In this document: positions 55,940 to 64,000 of the stretch, piece by piece
Layout of the letters: every line of letters begins with the position of its first letter
Numbering within the stretch: position 1 is the stretch's first letter
Source: Helianthus annuus
Taxonomy: Eukaryota > Streptophyta > Magnoliopsida > Asterales > Asteraceae
Direction of reading: 5' to 3'
DNA: 64,000 nucleotides
NCBI RefSeq assembly: GCF_002127325.2
Contig: NC_035449.2
Coordinates: forward strand, 145,651,946 to 145,715,945
The notes under the pieces: generated by a model
Told to the model about the DNA's origin: nothing
Database searches by the model: none
The model's input: only the letters and a program-made list of their open reading frames with translations
Position numbers and translations under genes: made by a program

Positions 55940-57646
55940 GAAGTTTTCCAGGATATCACACTCATCAGACCATGTAGGTTTAAATTGATATTTCTCAATC
56001 TCCTCAAAAGTTGAGGATCCCACAGATCTTTCCAGAGTAATTTTGTTACCAAGTTTGTCGGTTATTTTAACCTCTTGGCCATTTTTGTTGGTTGGTATTA
56101 TTTCAGTTGAACCATCTTGTTTTTCAGCAGTGTTTACAAGTTCATCATATTTTCTATGTCCTATCCCAAACTTGACATTGCTTTTAATCTGTTTTGCAAG
56201 CATAACCTCATACCCTTTACAAGACTCCACCCATCTTTCACAGGTGATTTGGGTAGAATCCAACTCGTTTTTGCAAACTTGGTATTTTTCTACCATAGTT
56301 TGGAGTTGAGTTTTAGTTATGCTCTGCTCTTCTTTTAGACTGCTGATCTCTTTATCTTTTTCAGCCAATTTGTTTCTAAGTTCTTTTAATGGCTTTTCAA
56401 ATTTGACTTCATCAGACAAGACTTTATCCCTAAGGTTTCCATTTACCTCTTTGATGTTAGCAAATGCAATAATACATTTGTCTGAACACAGTTTTTCAAG
56501 AACTTGAGAAGTTACCTTGGCGGCAGCCATCATGGCACAATTACATTGATGATCATCTTCTTCATCAGCTCTCCCTTTTCCCTCACCAGCTTTCTTCAAC
56601 TCTTCTTTCACTTTGTATACTTTAGACCAGGGGTCAGACAGTGGTTCAATCAGGGTTTCTGAATTTTCTCCCAGCAATAGTTCACCAGCAACTGCAGTAA
56701 CCACAGCTTCAGCAACTTCATCCACTGTTTCAGCACTTAGCTGTTCACCTTCAGTTTCTACCCCTTCTGTTATTGACTCTAATGCCATCAAACAAAATTC
56801 ATCATCAAAAGTATCATTAGAAGCATAGAGAGCAAAATTTTCATCACAAAGTTCATCAGGCATGCTGCTCCAATCAACAAAGCCTTGTGTGAAAAAGCTT
56901 TGCTGATCTGGTTGTGTCACTGTTGGAGCAACTTGTTGAGGTGCAGCAGGTTGCACCTGTGCCTGAGGAACAGGGGCTTGAACATACTGAATTTGTGGAA
57001 CAGTGGTTTGAACATAATGCACAGGCACAGGGGTTGCAGCATAATGAGCAGTGTTAACATGTGCTGAAGGGACATATTGGGTATAGTGCACAGTGTTTTG
57101 TTGTTGTGGTCTAGGGTTTGAGCTAGGATGAGTAATTATTGGACCAGTGGTTTGACTCCTACATTCCCTAGCAAAATGACCTAGCCTATTTCACTTGTAA
57201 CACTTGATTTTTGACTTATCCAACCCTACCCTTAAATTCCCATGAAGCCCTAGGAATTTTCTCCCTGTTCTTTTGTAGAATTTGCTTGTTCTAACACTAA
57301 GCAAAGCCAATTGACGCAAAATGTCCATCTCTTCTAAGTCAGTGGGATCAAAATGTTGCAAATCATTGAGTTCAAAGCACAAGTTATCTGACATCTGGTT
57401 TTCATTATTTGCAGTGAAAGCATAATTTGCAGAGTGAGAATCAGAGTTGTTAAAATTACCACCAGCAGTTATGTCAATAAAATGATCATAACTCTGATCC
57501 TTACTGCTGCTACCAGATTCTTCCTGACCAAATAGAGCTGTGCTGCCAAATGAATAGTCATCAGCAACTTTACCAGACTCTTGCAACTTCCTTTTCTGGT
57601 TTAACTCGCTTTCATAGGTCAGGAGTCTACCATGCAGTTGGGTCAG
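55940..57646 (-). pseudogene. E2 gag, N-terminal and middle part
   Basis: Two open pieces (57191-57646 and 55945-57091) separated by stops near 57100-57190. The first contains a glutamate/serine-rich part and a conserved LLSVRTSKFYKRTGRK motif near the end; a single CYK at its end is the remnant of the first zinc knuckle. The second has a glutamine-rich tract, an acidic part and a long charged segment that looks like a coiled coil (roughly 56230-56530). The left edge is the E6 target duplication GAAGT (55940-55944). At the right edge the frame is still open when it meets the E7 LTR at 57647, so the true start codon is outside the window. Confidence 0.8.
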
Positions 57647-58097
57647 TGTTGGTGCACAATGTCTAAAGCCTGCATCTTTGTAATGCTAGATTCATGTATA
57701 GGGTCCAGATAGGTCTTTTTGTATAAGTTCAGGGGGTTAAAATGTAAATTTATGAAGTTAATGTTGTAGGTCCGCTTTTGTGGCATGTGTCCACAAAAGC
57801 GAACCACCTTAGTTGACAGGTTCGCTCTTGTGGACATGTCACATGAGCGGACCGGCCAGTCTATAAATACCCCCTGTGCAGTCTTCATTTGTAACCTTGT
57901 CTGAGATCCCACGTCGAACTGCTGTCCGTACGGCAAGCGTTATTCAAGTGAAGAAAAGTATTTTAAGTGTGAATTCTCTGTTTCTACTCCATTCTTTTGC
58001 TATTTTCTTTGTATCATGCTAAAAATGTGTTTCCGCCACGTTTTCAGTAAGCACTAGCTCTGATTGACTCATTCGAGAGGTCAAAACTGATCCTACA
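57647..58097 (+). repeat. E7 5' LTR (451 bp)
   Basis: Starts TGTTGGTGCACAATG and ends ATCCTACA. It contains a perfect 11-bp inverted repeat, CGCTTTTGTGG (57773-57783) facing CCACAAAAGCG (57791-57801), a related GGTTCGCTCTTGTGG and GAGCGGACC further on, and a TATA box at 57862. Only one copy is visible, so the limits rest on the TG-CA ends, the primer site and similarity to E5. Confidence 0.8.
57862..57869 (+). promoter_or_regulatory. TATA box of the E7 LTR
   Basis: TATAAATA in the context AGTCTATAAATACCCCC, a very good plant TATA box. A transcription start about 30 bp downstream, near 57893, is inferred. The paired GGTCCGC/GCGGACC words lie just upstream. Confidence 0.75.
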
Positions 58098-58099
58098 AT

Positions 58100-58112
58100 T
58101 GGTATCAGAGCC
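58100..58112 (+). promoter_or_regulatory. E7 primer binding site (initiator tRNA-Met)
   Basis: TGGTATCAGAGCC, two bases after the LTR end; it fixes the element as plus strand and this LTR as the 5' one. Confidence 0.9.
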
Positions 58113-58670
58113 AGTTGCGAGTTAGTTTGCTAGATACAAAGCTTTTTACACGGATTTTTGAAGATTTGGACTGATTGAACGGTGGAAATGGACTGAAATT
58201 TGGACATAAGGTGTGATATACACTAATAACAAACCCTTGAAAGAATCAGAACAAAATTCGGCCTAAAAGTGACAAAAAAACCCTTCGTAAAGGAGATCCA
58301 CTTATTCGTCATGTTCCTGGTTCGCTTTTGAGGTCCGCTCCAAAGTGCATGTTTTGCTGGTTCGCTCCTAGTTTCTTACCTGGTCCGCTCGAAATGTCTG
58401 GTTTCCTTGGTGGTTCGCTCGTCTGGTACGCTTGAACAACAGTTTTTCAGGTCCGCTCAAAAGACAGTTGTTGGTCCGCTCCAAGTGATTCTGGTCTGCT
58501 CCAGAGTTCATTTGTGGTTCGCTCGAAAGACAATTGCCTGGTCCGCTCAAAAGGTCATTACTTGGTTCGCTCAAAACACAGCTTCTGGTCCGCTTGTAGT
58601 GCAAGTTTCTGGTCCGCTCAAAGGGTTCATTTCTGGTCCGCTCGAAGGGCTATTTTCTGGTTCGCTCAAA
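58113..58670 (+). repeat. E7 leader with GGTCCGCTC array
   Basis: From about 58318 to 58670 the word GGTCCGCTC or GGTTCGCTC, often followed by AAAAG or GAAAG, occurs about sixteen times at 20-30 bp spacing. The same word is present in the LTR. Open frames on both strands here (58368-58604 minus, 58407-58736 plus) come from the repeats and are not genes. The array ends only because E8 is inserted. Confidence 0.8.
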
Positions 58671-58895
58671 TGTCACACCCCAACCGATGGCGGAAACATC
58701 GAGATGAGACGTACAAACTGTTCAAAGACATCATAACACTAGTTGTGACAATAATTAAAGTTTATTTCATTGATAATCATAAGTTTCATACGATACATAG
58801 AAAAGTTCAAATACATAACATAGATTTGGAAATTTAAATAGTTGATGGGTTTCTAAGCCATCCTAGTCTTTTCTTGTTTTTCTTGAATCCTCAGC

Positions 58896-60358
58896 CTGCA
58901 GTATGCATTTAAAATACAATCAACAAATAATTGCTGGCGAGTATACAGGTTTGAATATAGCATAATAGAGTTAAATAGTTTATCAAATCTATTCCATGTG
59001 AACAACTGATATTAATTAACTGTTGTACTCGTAACGATGAAATCCACATGTCCAAACCATAGTTACGCAATTAACATAGCCTAACCCTCGAAAGGGTGGT
59101 AATAGAGTTAATAGATTAAACCTAACAATACCCGTATATACGGGAGGGGCGTTACAACCTACAGCGCTGCCATTGTTAGGGGAGGCTTGCAAAGTTAATG
59201 AACATATAGCCATAGATGTTAACATCAGCACAACATAGATAATCAATGATCAAGTAGTTTCACAATAGTATGGATAGATTGTGCAATGAAAGTGTTTATC
59301 ATTGTGTTTTTGATAAGGAAATGCATACTACACCCAAAAGTGTGAAAAGAAAATGGGTCAAGTATACTCACCTTAGGTTGCGTTGCGTATATTGGAAAAA
59401 GATAATAGAATCAGGGATTTTCCAAGAAGATCGTGCACAAGAGAATTACCCTATTAATTTGAGGATTTGATTAATTATTTGGGAATTTATAGAATAATTT
59501 AGATAATAAGACATAAATAATACAAAATTCCTAAAGTGTTGGAACAATAAAATAAATAGGAATTTAAATAGATAATTAATTATTTTAACAATCTAAAATA
59601 ATTACCACAACATTAGTTAATAATCTTATAAACAAATAACTTATTTATAAAGTTTCTAGTTTATAAAACAAATAAATAAATCTGAAAATAAAATAAATAA
59701 AATTTCTAGATTTTTATTAAATAAACAATAATTCTGATTTAAAGAATATAAATCCTGAAATTAATAAATATGATCAAATAATAATTAAATAGTAATTCAG
59801 AATTAATTTATAATTTAAACAACATTTAAAATAAATATTCTGAATTAATAAAAACAATATATCTGATTTTTATGATAATAATTCTGAAATACATAAATAA
59901 TTCTGATTTATAGATCCTGAAAATAAATAAATAAATAAAATCTTATTTTAGTAAATTTCAGAAATAAATTCTGAAATAAATAAATAAATAAAATCTGATT
60001 TTATTAAATTTCAGAAATAAATTCTGGAATAAATAAATAAACAAAAACTGATTTTTAATAAATCTGATTTTATAAAACTGAAATAATAAAATAATCTGTT
60101 TAATAAAAATAAAAATATTATATAAATGAATCTGATTTACTTAAAAAAAATATTCTGATTATATATAAAACAGGAATAATATTTCAGATATTATTTCTAA
60201 AAACAGGAATAATAATAAAGCTAATAATAATAATAATATTACTAATAATAATAATAATATTACCATAATAATAATATAATAATAATAATAATATAAATAT
60301 AACAGTTACATATAATCGCCGGAAAAACGAAAAGGAAAACGAATCGGGAGATGTTTAC
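58896..60358 (-). other. Putative leader intron inside the E8 LTR
   Basis: On the minus strand the GC-rich leader (rich in CCGCCGG-like words) ends CACCGTCCG followed by GTAAACATC, a donor at 60358. Near the LTR end, TTTAAATGCATACTGCAG followed by GC gives an acceptor at 58896. The intervening 1463 bp are very AT-rich, as plant introns are. Prediction only. Confidence 0.4.
60208..60300. repeat. (AAT)n microsatellite in the E8 LTR
   Basis: Interrupted runs of AAT/ATA over about 90 bp. Such runs are frequent in AT-rich LTR parts and carry no further signal. Confidence 0.85.
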
Positions 60359-60518
60359 CGGACGGTGGTGGTGCGGCAGCGACGAGGATGGCAGCGAGTT
60401 CCGGCGAAGAGAGGTTGCTCCGGCGACGAAGTTGGTTTCCGGCGAATAGCTTCGAGTCGGGTTCGGTTTTGTCTCGGAGTTCGGGTGGAAAGGAAAAACG
60501 AGATGGGTGAGGCTCGGG

Positions 60519-60525
60519 TTTTATA
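60519..60525 (-). promoter_or_regulatory. TATA box of the E8 LTR
   Basis: TATAAAA on the minus strand in the context GTCTATAAAACCCGAGCC. About 30 bp further on that strand a CT-rich leader begins (TTTCCTTTCCACCCG). It is the only strong core promoter signal in this LTR. Confidence 0.65.
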
Positions 60526-60684
60526 GACGAGTGGGTGATCGGTTACGAGGTAATGGAAGGTCACAAGCCGGAAATAAACTGAAAGGTTGTAGATGATGAA
60601 CAGACATGGCGGTTTCTTTGATTTGAATTAAATCACGCAATTAATGCGTGTTTATATAGTATTCAGGTCCAACCATTTCACAAG

Positions 60685-60787
60685 TTGTGCTGTAGATCAG
60701 TTGGTCACGCATGTGTGTTAGTGTATGAGGGAACGCGAGTTCGAGTCCTGGGTCACGCATACCTTGGGATTTAAATCCCCTTTTTTT
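60685..60787 (+). ncRNA. tRNA-like unit in the E8 LTR (antisense to the LTR)
   Basis: TAGATCAGTTGG (60693-60704) matches the RNA polymerase III box A consensus at 11 of 12 positions, and GTTCGAGTCC (60739-60748) matches box B. The boxes are 34 bp apart, as in tRNA genes, and a T7 run at 60781-60787 could terminate. The sequence does not fold into an acceptor stem, so it is not a tRNA gene. It may be the head of a SINE or a tRNA-derived segment captured by the LTR. Confidence 0.45.
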
Positions 60788-61385
60788 GATACAGTTAGTT
60801 TTAACTAACTGGGTTAGCCACTAACTGAGTTTTCTGACTCAGTTAGTGCTGCCCTTTAGTAAACTTAACCTGGTTAGTCTTATTTAACCGGTTTTCACCA
60901 ACGGGGTTAGATTCGCTAACGGAAATGCTTAAAAATCAATAAAAATTTAGAAAATAATTATTTATTTAATTTAAATTGTTATTTTATAATAATAAAATAA
61001 TAAAATAACCATTTTTAACCCAAATTTCAATATTTTTACCGAATTAGCGTATAAATTCCCAATTTTTGTACGGTTTAGGGTAATCTCTTGGCAACGATGA
61101 ATTAAAGAGTCGAAATTAAGATGGAATTCCTCTGTTTTTACGTGTTTAACATAGTTTCAGCGTGTTTAACATAGTTTCAACGTGTTTAACATAGTTTCAT
61201 AGTTTCAATGATTCATAGTATTCAAACACCAAAATATGGATAAAATCATGCAATTTCATTATGATTTCAAGTCTCGAGTACAATTTTGGAATTTGAATCA
61301 AGTACAACAAAGGTACAACTTACAAAAGTAGAAAGTACAAGTAGACTTTCCAAAAATGGAAAGTTTGAAAATACGAAATGTTACA

Positions 61386-61422
61386 GTCTCCCCTACTTTA
61401 GGAGATTTCGTCCTCGAAATCT
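61386..61422 (-). promoter_or_regulatory. E8 polypurine tract and 3' hairpin
   Basis: On the minus strand AAAGTAGGGGAGAC abuts the LTR start. Before it lies the stem AGATTTCG, loop AGGA, CGAAATCT (61403-61422), a perfect 8-bp stem whose outer pairs differ from those of E1, E3, E4 and E6. Confidence 0.75.
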
Positions 61423-64000
61423 AAGAGGAAGACTGTTGAAAAGATGGCATCCAAGGATTCCACAGAGGGAATAGATGAAACTTGATTGTGAATGGGAGTC
61501 ATCTCAAAGACATGGAATAATAGAGAATAGTGGGAGTATGGAAGTGAACGTTTGACTCTAAGTGGATGCAAGTATAAGAATGGCATAAGTATTGGATATA
61601 CAAAAGTTGCGTAGTAAGAATGGAGTTTCGTCTTGGATAATCGGACATAATGCGTTTGTAAGTTGTTTAAAGTTTGCATTAGGTCCAAAAAGGTGTGCAA
61701 AACACTGAATTTCTCATGGCACGTTTCACGAAAGTTTGGTAACGTGGTGAAAACACTATATATATAGGATGTACCAGCGGTGTATCCACCATGTTTTGAC
61801 CATGTTACGTCCGTTTCGTTATTCGTGTCATGTTACGTTCCATGTCTTACCATACACAGTAGTACACTCTATGGTTCTCATGCGCTTATTACTATAATCC
61901 CGTGTGCACCCGCGATTATACCAATCGTCGCATGATCCGCATAGCTTGTACTAATTTGCGTATGAATCAAGGTATATATAAATTTTGAAAATAAGATTGT
62001 GTGCGTATAAAAAAAATGTAACATGTAAGCATGTTCGCGTTCCAAATAGTATAAGACTAACGTAAACGAATCCTTCGGGTTTCGCCCGTGTACATGTGCG
62101 AATGTATAAATTTTGAGTAAAAAGCATGGGCATAGTATAAGTTTAAATTTGAACACGCACGTGAGCATAAACATAAAACGCATGCCAGGAGTGTGAGCAA
62201 AAATATAAGCATAACGTGTATTAAAATGAGCATAAATGTGAGCACAATTTGAGCACAAACGAATGACGTGAGTATGGACAAAATTCGTATAAATGAGAGT
62301 ACAACAAAAGTACGAGTATAACATAAATCGTATAAATGAGAGTATGAACACAAGTACGAGTGTGAATACGAGTATAAATATGAGTATAAACATAAGATGC
62401 ATGAGTATGGTTGTAAATGTGAAAATTAAGTGTAAAACATGAATGTTTAAGTACGAATGGAATGTATGAGTATATATATATATATATATATGAGTGTAAA
62501 CGTGATCGTATAAGTACAAGTACAAGTATGTTGTTGCGACTATGAGTATAAATATGAGTACAAGTGTAAGCATACGAACGTATTGTGGGGAGTACGTGTG
62601 TAAATATGAGTCAAAGTATAGACACGAAACGTGTCGTGGTAGTTATGAGTATATAAATACGAGGATCATAACAGACGTGAGAATGTGTCTGAATATAAAT
62701 ACAAGTATAAACATAGCGGTATAAGCGTATACGCAAATTGCATACGTATGAATGTGTATATGATTATAAGTAAAACGAAGGTGTATGAATATGAATTTAA
62801 GTATCACGTAAATGTATAATTGTGAGTGTGTGTATAAACGTAAAACGTATGAGTTTTGAATCGTGAGTATAACATAGATGCGTAAGTGTGAACATAAGTG
62901 GAAGCATAAAATGTATAAGTATGGACGTAGGGATTAATGATTTTGTTTATAATATAAAATTAAAATACATGAGTTTATGCGCATAAAAGGTTTAAAGTTT
63001 TGAATATGAAAGGAAAAAGAGAACGAGTGACACGCGTGAGATTGTTGTGAGATATTGACTAGAACGTGTAAAATGATATACATATATAGTTGTCTGTGCA
63101 AAACGTGAAGTTAAATTAGGTTGAGTTGTCAGGAATGTAGAATCTAGTTTGTGAATTGTAAAGAGAATATAAAGGAAAACATCTTTTGATTATGCGAAAG
63201 GGTACTTTGTAAAAGAATGGAAGTGCTATTATGGTTTTAAAAAAAAATTTTCATAGCTGAAAATTTGTCGTCCTTATAAAGTTTCCTTGCCCACGTGTTT
63301 TGAATTTAATTAACGTATCAAGCGAGGTTTTGAAAAGTTCTTCGAATTAAAAAGTTTGCATCGTTTTAAGAAGTTTTTTTTTTTTTTTTTTTGTATTACT
63401 AACTTCGAAGTTTACAGATTCTAGTGAAAAGGTTTAACCTTAGGAAAAGGAATTTTGGTATATGAACCTGGTGATCGTGAAAGGTGTCCTTAATAAAATG
63501 TTTTTGTTGATCTTGAAAAGAGTTTTGATAACTGATCGGATAATATTTGTAATATTCTGTATGAAAAGTTGGTTTGATTCTCAATTGGAAATTTAGAATT
63601 CTTTAGTATAGTGATGCGAGATGAGTGCGTTTTAGTAATTACGTGGAATACGAAATTTTGTGGGCAATAGATTTATTAAACTGATTAGGGTGACAGTAGT
63701 ATTTTGTGAAATTTTTGAAATCGAGGAATACGCGTTTTTGGTAACATTGAAAATTTTTGTGTATGCGAGCGATGTGAAAATAGATTATAGAATAGGAGAT
63801 ACGTCTAAATAAATGAAGCATTTTGAAATACATGATAAATGATTTAGGTATAAACATGATCGTGTTTACGCAATATAATCTATTAAAGAAAGTATTGGTA
63901 ACGATCACCTAGGTAAGGGAATCACCCCAAATCCGTTGGTGAGGTCGTTGTAAGATAAGAAAAGAAGCGAAGTTAATCGTCAAGGTAAGGAAATCACTCC
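61423..64000 (-). other. E8 non-coding 3' internal region with GAGTATAA-rich tract
   Basis: About 2.6 kb without pol similarity. Between roughly 62090 and 62910 words such as GAGTATAA, AAATATGAGTA and AGTACGAGT recur in a loose 6-12 bp rhythm, a degenerate simple-sequence tract. A 231-codon open frame on the minus strand (61878-62573) is the translation of this tract (Tyr, His, Ile, Leu, Phe rich) and is not a gene. A T run lies at 63370-63391. Towards 63900-64000 the words AAGGTAAGGAAATCACTCC and a similar one near 63910 repeat. Nothing else seen. Confidence 0.5.

Larger units (their letters stand above)
951..57646 (-). mobile_element. E2: old Copia element with extra ORF, host of E3-E7
   Basis: A Ty1/Copia element on the minus strand, broken into 951-7814, 46678-46732 and 55940-57646 by insertion of E3 (7815-46677) and E6 (46733-55939). 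With the insertions and one copy of each target duplication removed, the gag frame stays open across both joints, which proves the pieces belong together. Gene order on the minus strand is gag, protease, integrase, reverse transcriptase, RNase H, then a separate extra ORF, the Sirevirus order. Neither LTR is visible: the 5' side is interrupted by E7 within the gag, and the 3' side ends abruptly near 950. Several frameshifts and stops make it inactive. Confidence 0.85.
57647..58670 (+). mobile_element. E7: 5' end of a further Copia element
   Basis: The LTR (57647-58097), primer site and the first 560 bp of the leader are seen; then E8 interrupts at 58671. The LTR start TGTTGGTGCAC is the same as that of E5, and the two-base gap before the primer site is also shared, so E7 is probably Sirevirus-like too. 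It entered the E2 gag; 57642-57646 (GTCAG) is the expected target duplication, but the other side is outside the window. Confidence 0.75.
58671..61385 (-). repeat. E8 3' LTR (2715 bp)
   Basis: On the minus strand it starts TGTAACATTTCG and ends GGGGTGTGACA. It is very AT-rich between 59480 and 60300, with AAATAAATAAAT and (AAT)n runs, and has a GC-rich leader-like part at 60357-60490 preceded by a TATA box. Limits rest on the polypurine tract on one side and the break in the E7 array on the other; the second LTR is not visible. Confidence 0.75.
58671..64000 (-). mobile_element. E8: 3' end of a minus-strand Gypsy element
   Basis: The LTR (58671-61385), polypurine tract, hairpin and at least 2.6 kb of 3' internal region are seen; pol would lie right of the window. 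It is inserted in the E7 leader; TCAAA (58666-58670) would be the target duplication. The LTR ends on the minus strand in GGGGTGTGACA, like E3, E4 and E6. Confidence 0.75.

Noticed and set aside
58368..58736. Frames on both strands in the E7 leader
   Set aside because: They follow the GGTCCGCTC array and run into the E8 LTR; no domain and no start context.
60355..60564. A GC-rich minus-strand frame that looked like the first exon of a host gene
   Set aside because: It begins upstream of and overlaps the E8 LTR TATA box, and the region lies wholly inside the LTR; it is better explained as the LTR leader.
60685..60787. A functional tRNA gene
   Set aside because: Box A and box B are good, but no acceptor or anticodon stem can be formed; kept only as a tRNA-like unit.
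61878..62573. 231-codon minus-strand frame rich in Tyr, His, Ile and Phe
   Set aside because: It is the complement of the GAGTATAA-rich low-complexity tract; a membrane-protein appearance arises from composition only.

Overview
The window is plant nuclear DNA made entirely of nested LTR retrotransposons; I found no host gene. The elements are plant-type: Ty3/Gypsy chromoviruses whose pol ends in a chromodomain-like segment and which have initiator-methionine tRNA primer sites, and Ty1/Copia elements of the Sirevirus type with a large extra ORF after pol. The gag, pol and extra-ORF sequences resemble those I know from Asteraceae (sunflower, lettuce, Tanacetum). That taxonomic guess is inference, not proof.

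Layout, naming the elements E1 to E8. E1 (1 to about 950, minus) is the 3' end of a Gypsy element whose LTR lies mostly left of the window. E2 (about 951 to 57646, minus) is an old, broken Copia element that hosts most of the rest; its pieces are 951-7814, 46678-46732 and 55940-57646. E3 (7815-46677, plus) is a chromovirus inserted in the E2 gag (5-bp target duplication TTTGC). E4 (13767-42891, plus) is a second chromovirus inserted in E3 between RNase H and integrase (duplication CAAGG). E5 (21608-37526, minus) is a young, almost intact Sirevirus-like Copia element inserted in the E4 reverse transcriptase (duplication GATCT). E6 (46733-55939, plus) is a sibling of E3 inserted only 50 bp of E2 sequence away from it (duplication GAAGT) and lacks protease and most of reverse transcriptase. 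E7 (57647-58670, plus) is the LTR, primer site and leader of another Copia element, inserted in the 5' part of the E2 gag. E8 (58671-64000, minus) is the LTR and 3' internal end of a further Gypsy element inserted in the E7 leader.

Insertion order is E2, then E3, then E4, then E5. It is supported by perfect target duplications and by LTR divergence estimated by eye: about 2% for E3, 0.6% for E4, 0.45% for E5. E6 is also young (about 0.4%). E4 and E6 carry far more coding damage than these ages allow, so they probably moved with proteins supplied by other copies.

The signals most worth following up are: a hairpin with covarying stem just before the polypurine tract of every Gypsy element here; a two-step polypurine tract that moved the LTR boundary of E3 by 101 bp; a 98-bp GT-AG insertion in the E3 gag flanked by AGGT; gene-like exon-intron structure inside all four complete Gypsy LTR types; element-specific short-motif clusters in the LTR, leader or spacer of all three Copia elements; and a tRNA-like box A/box B unit inside the E8 LTR.
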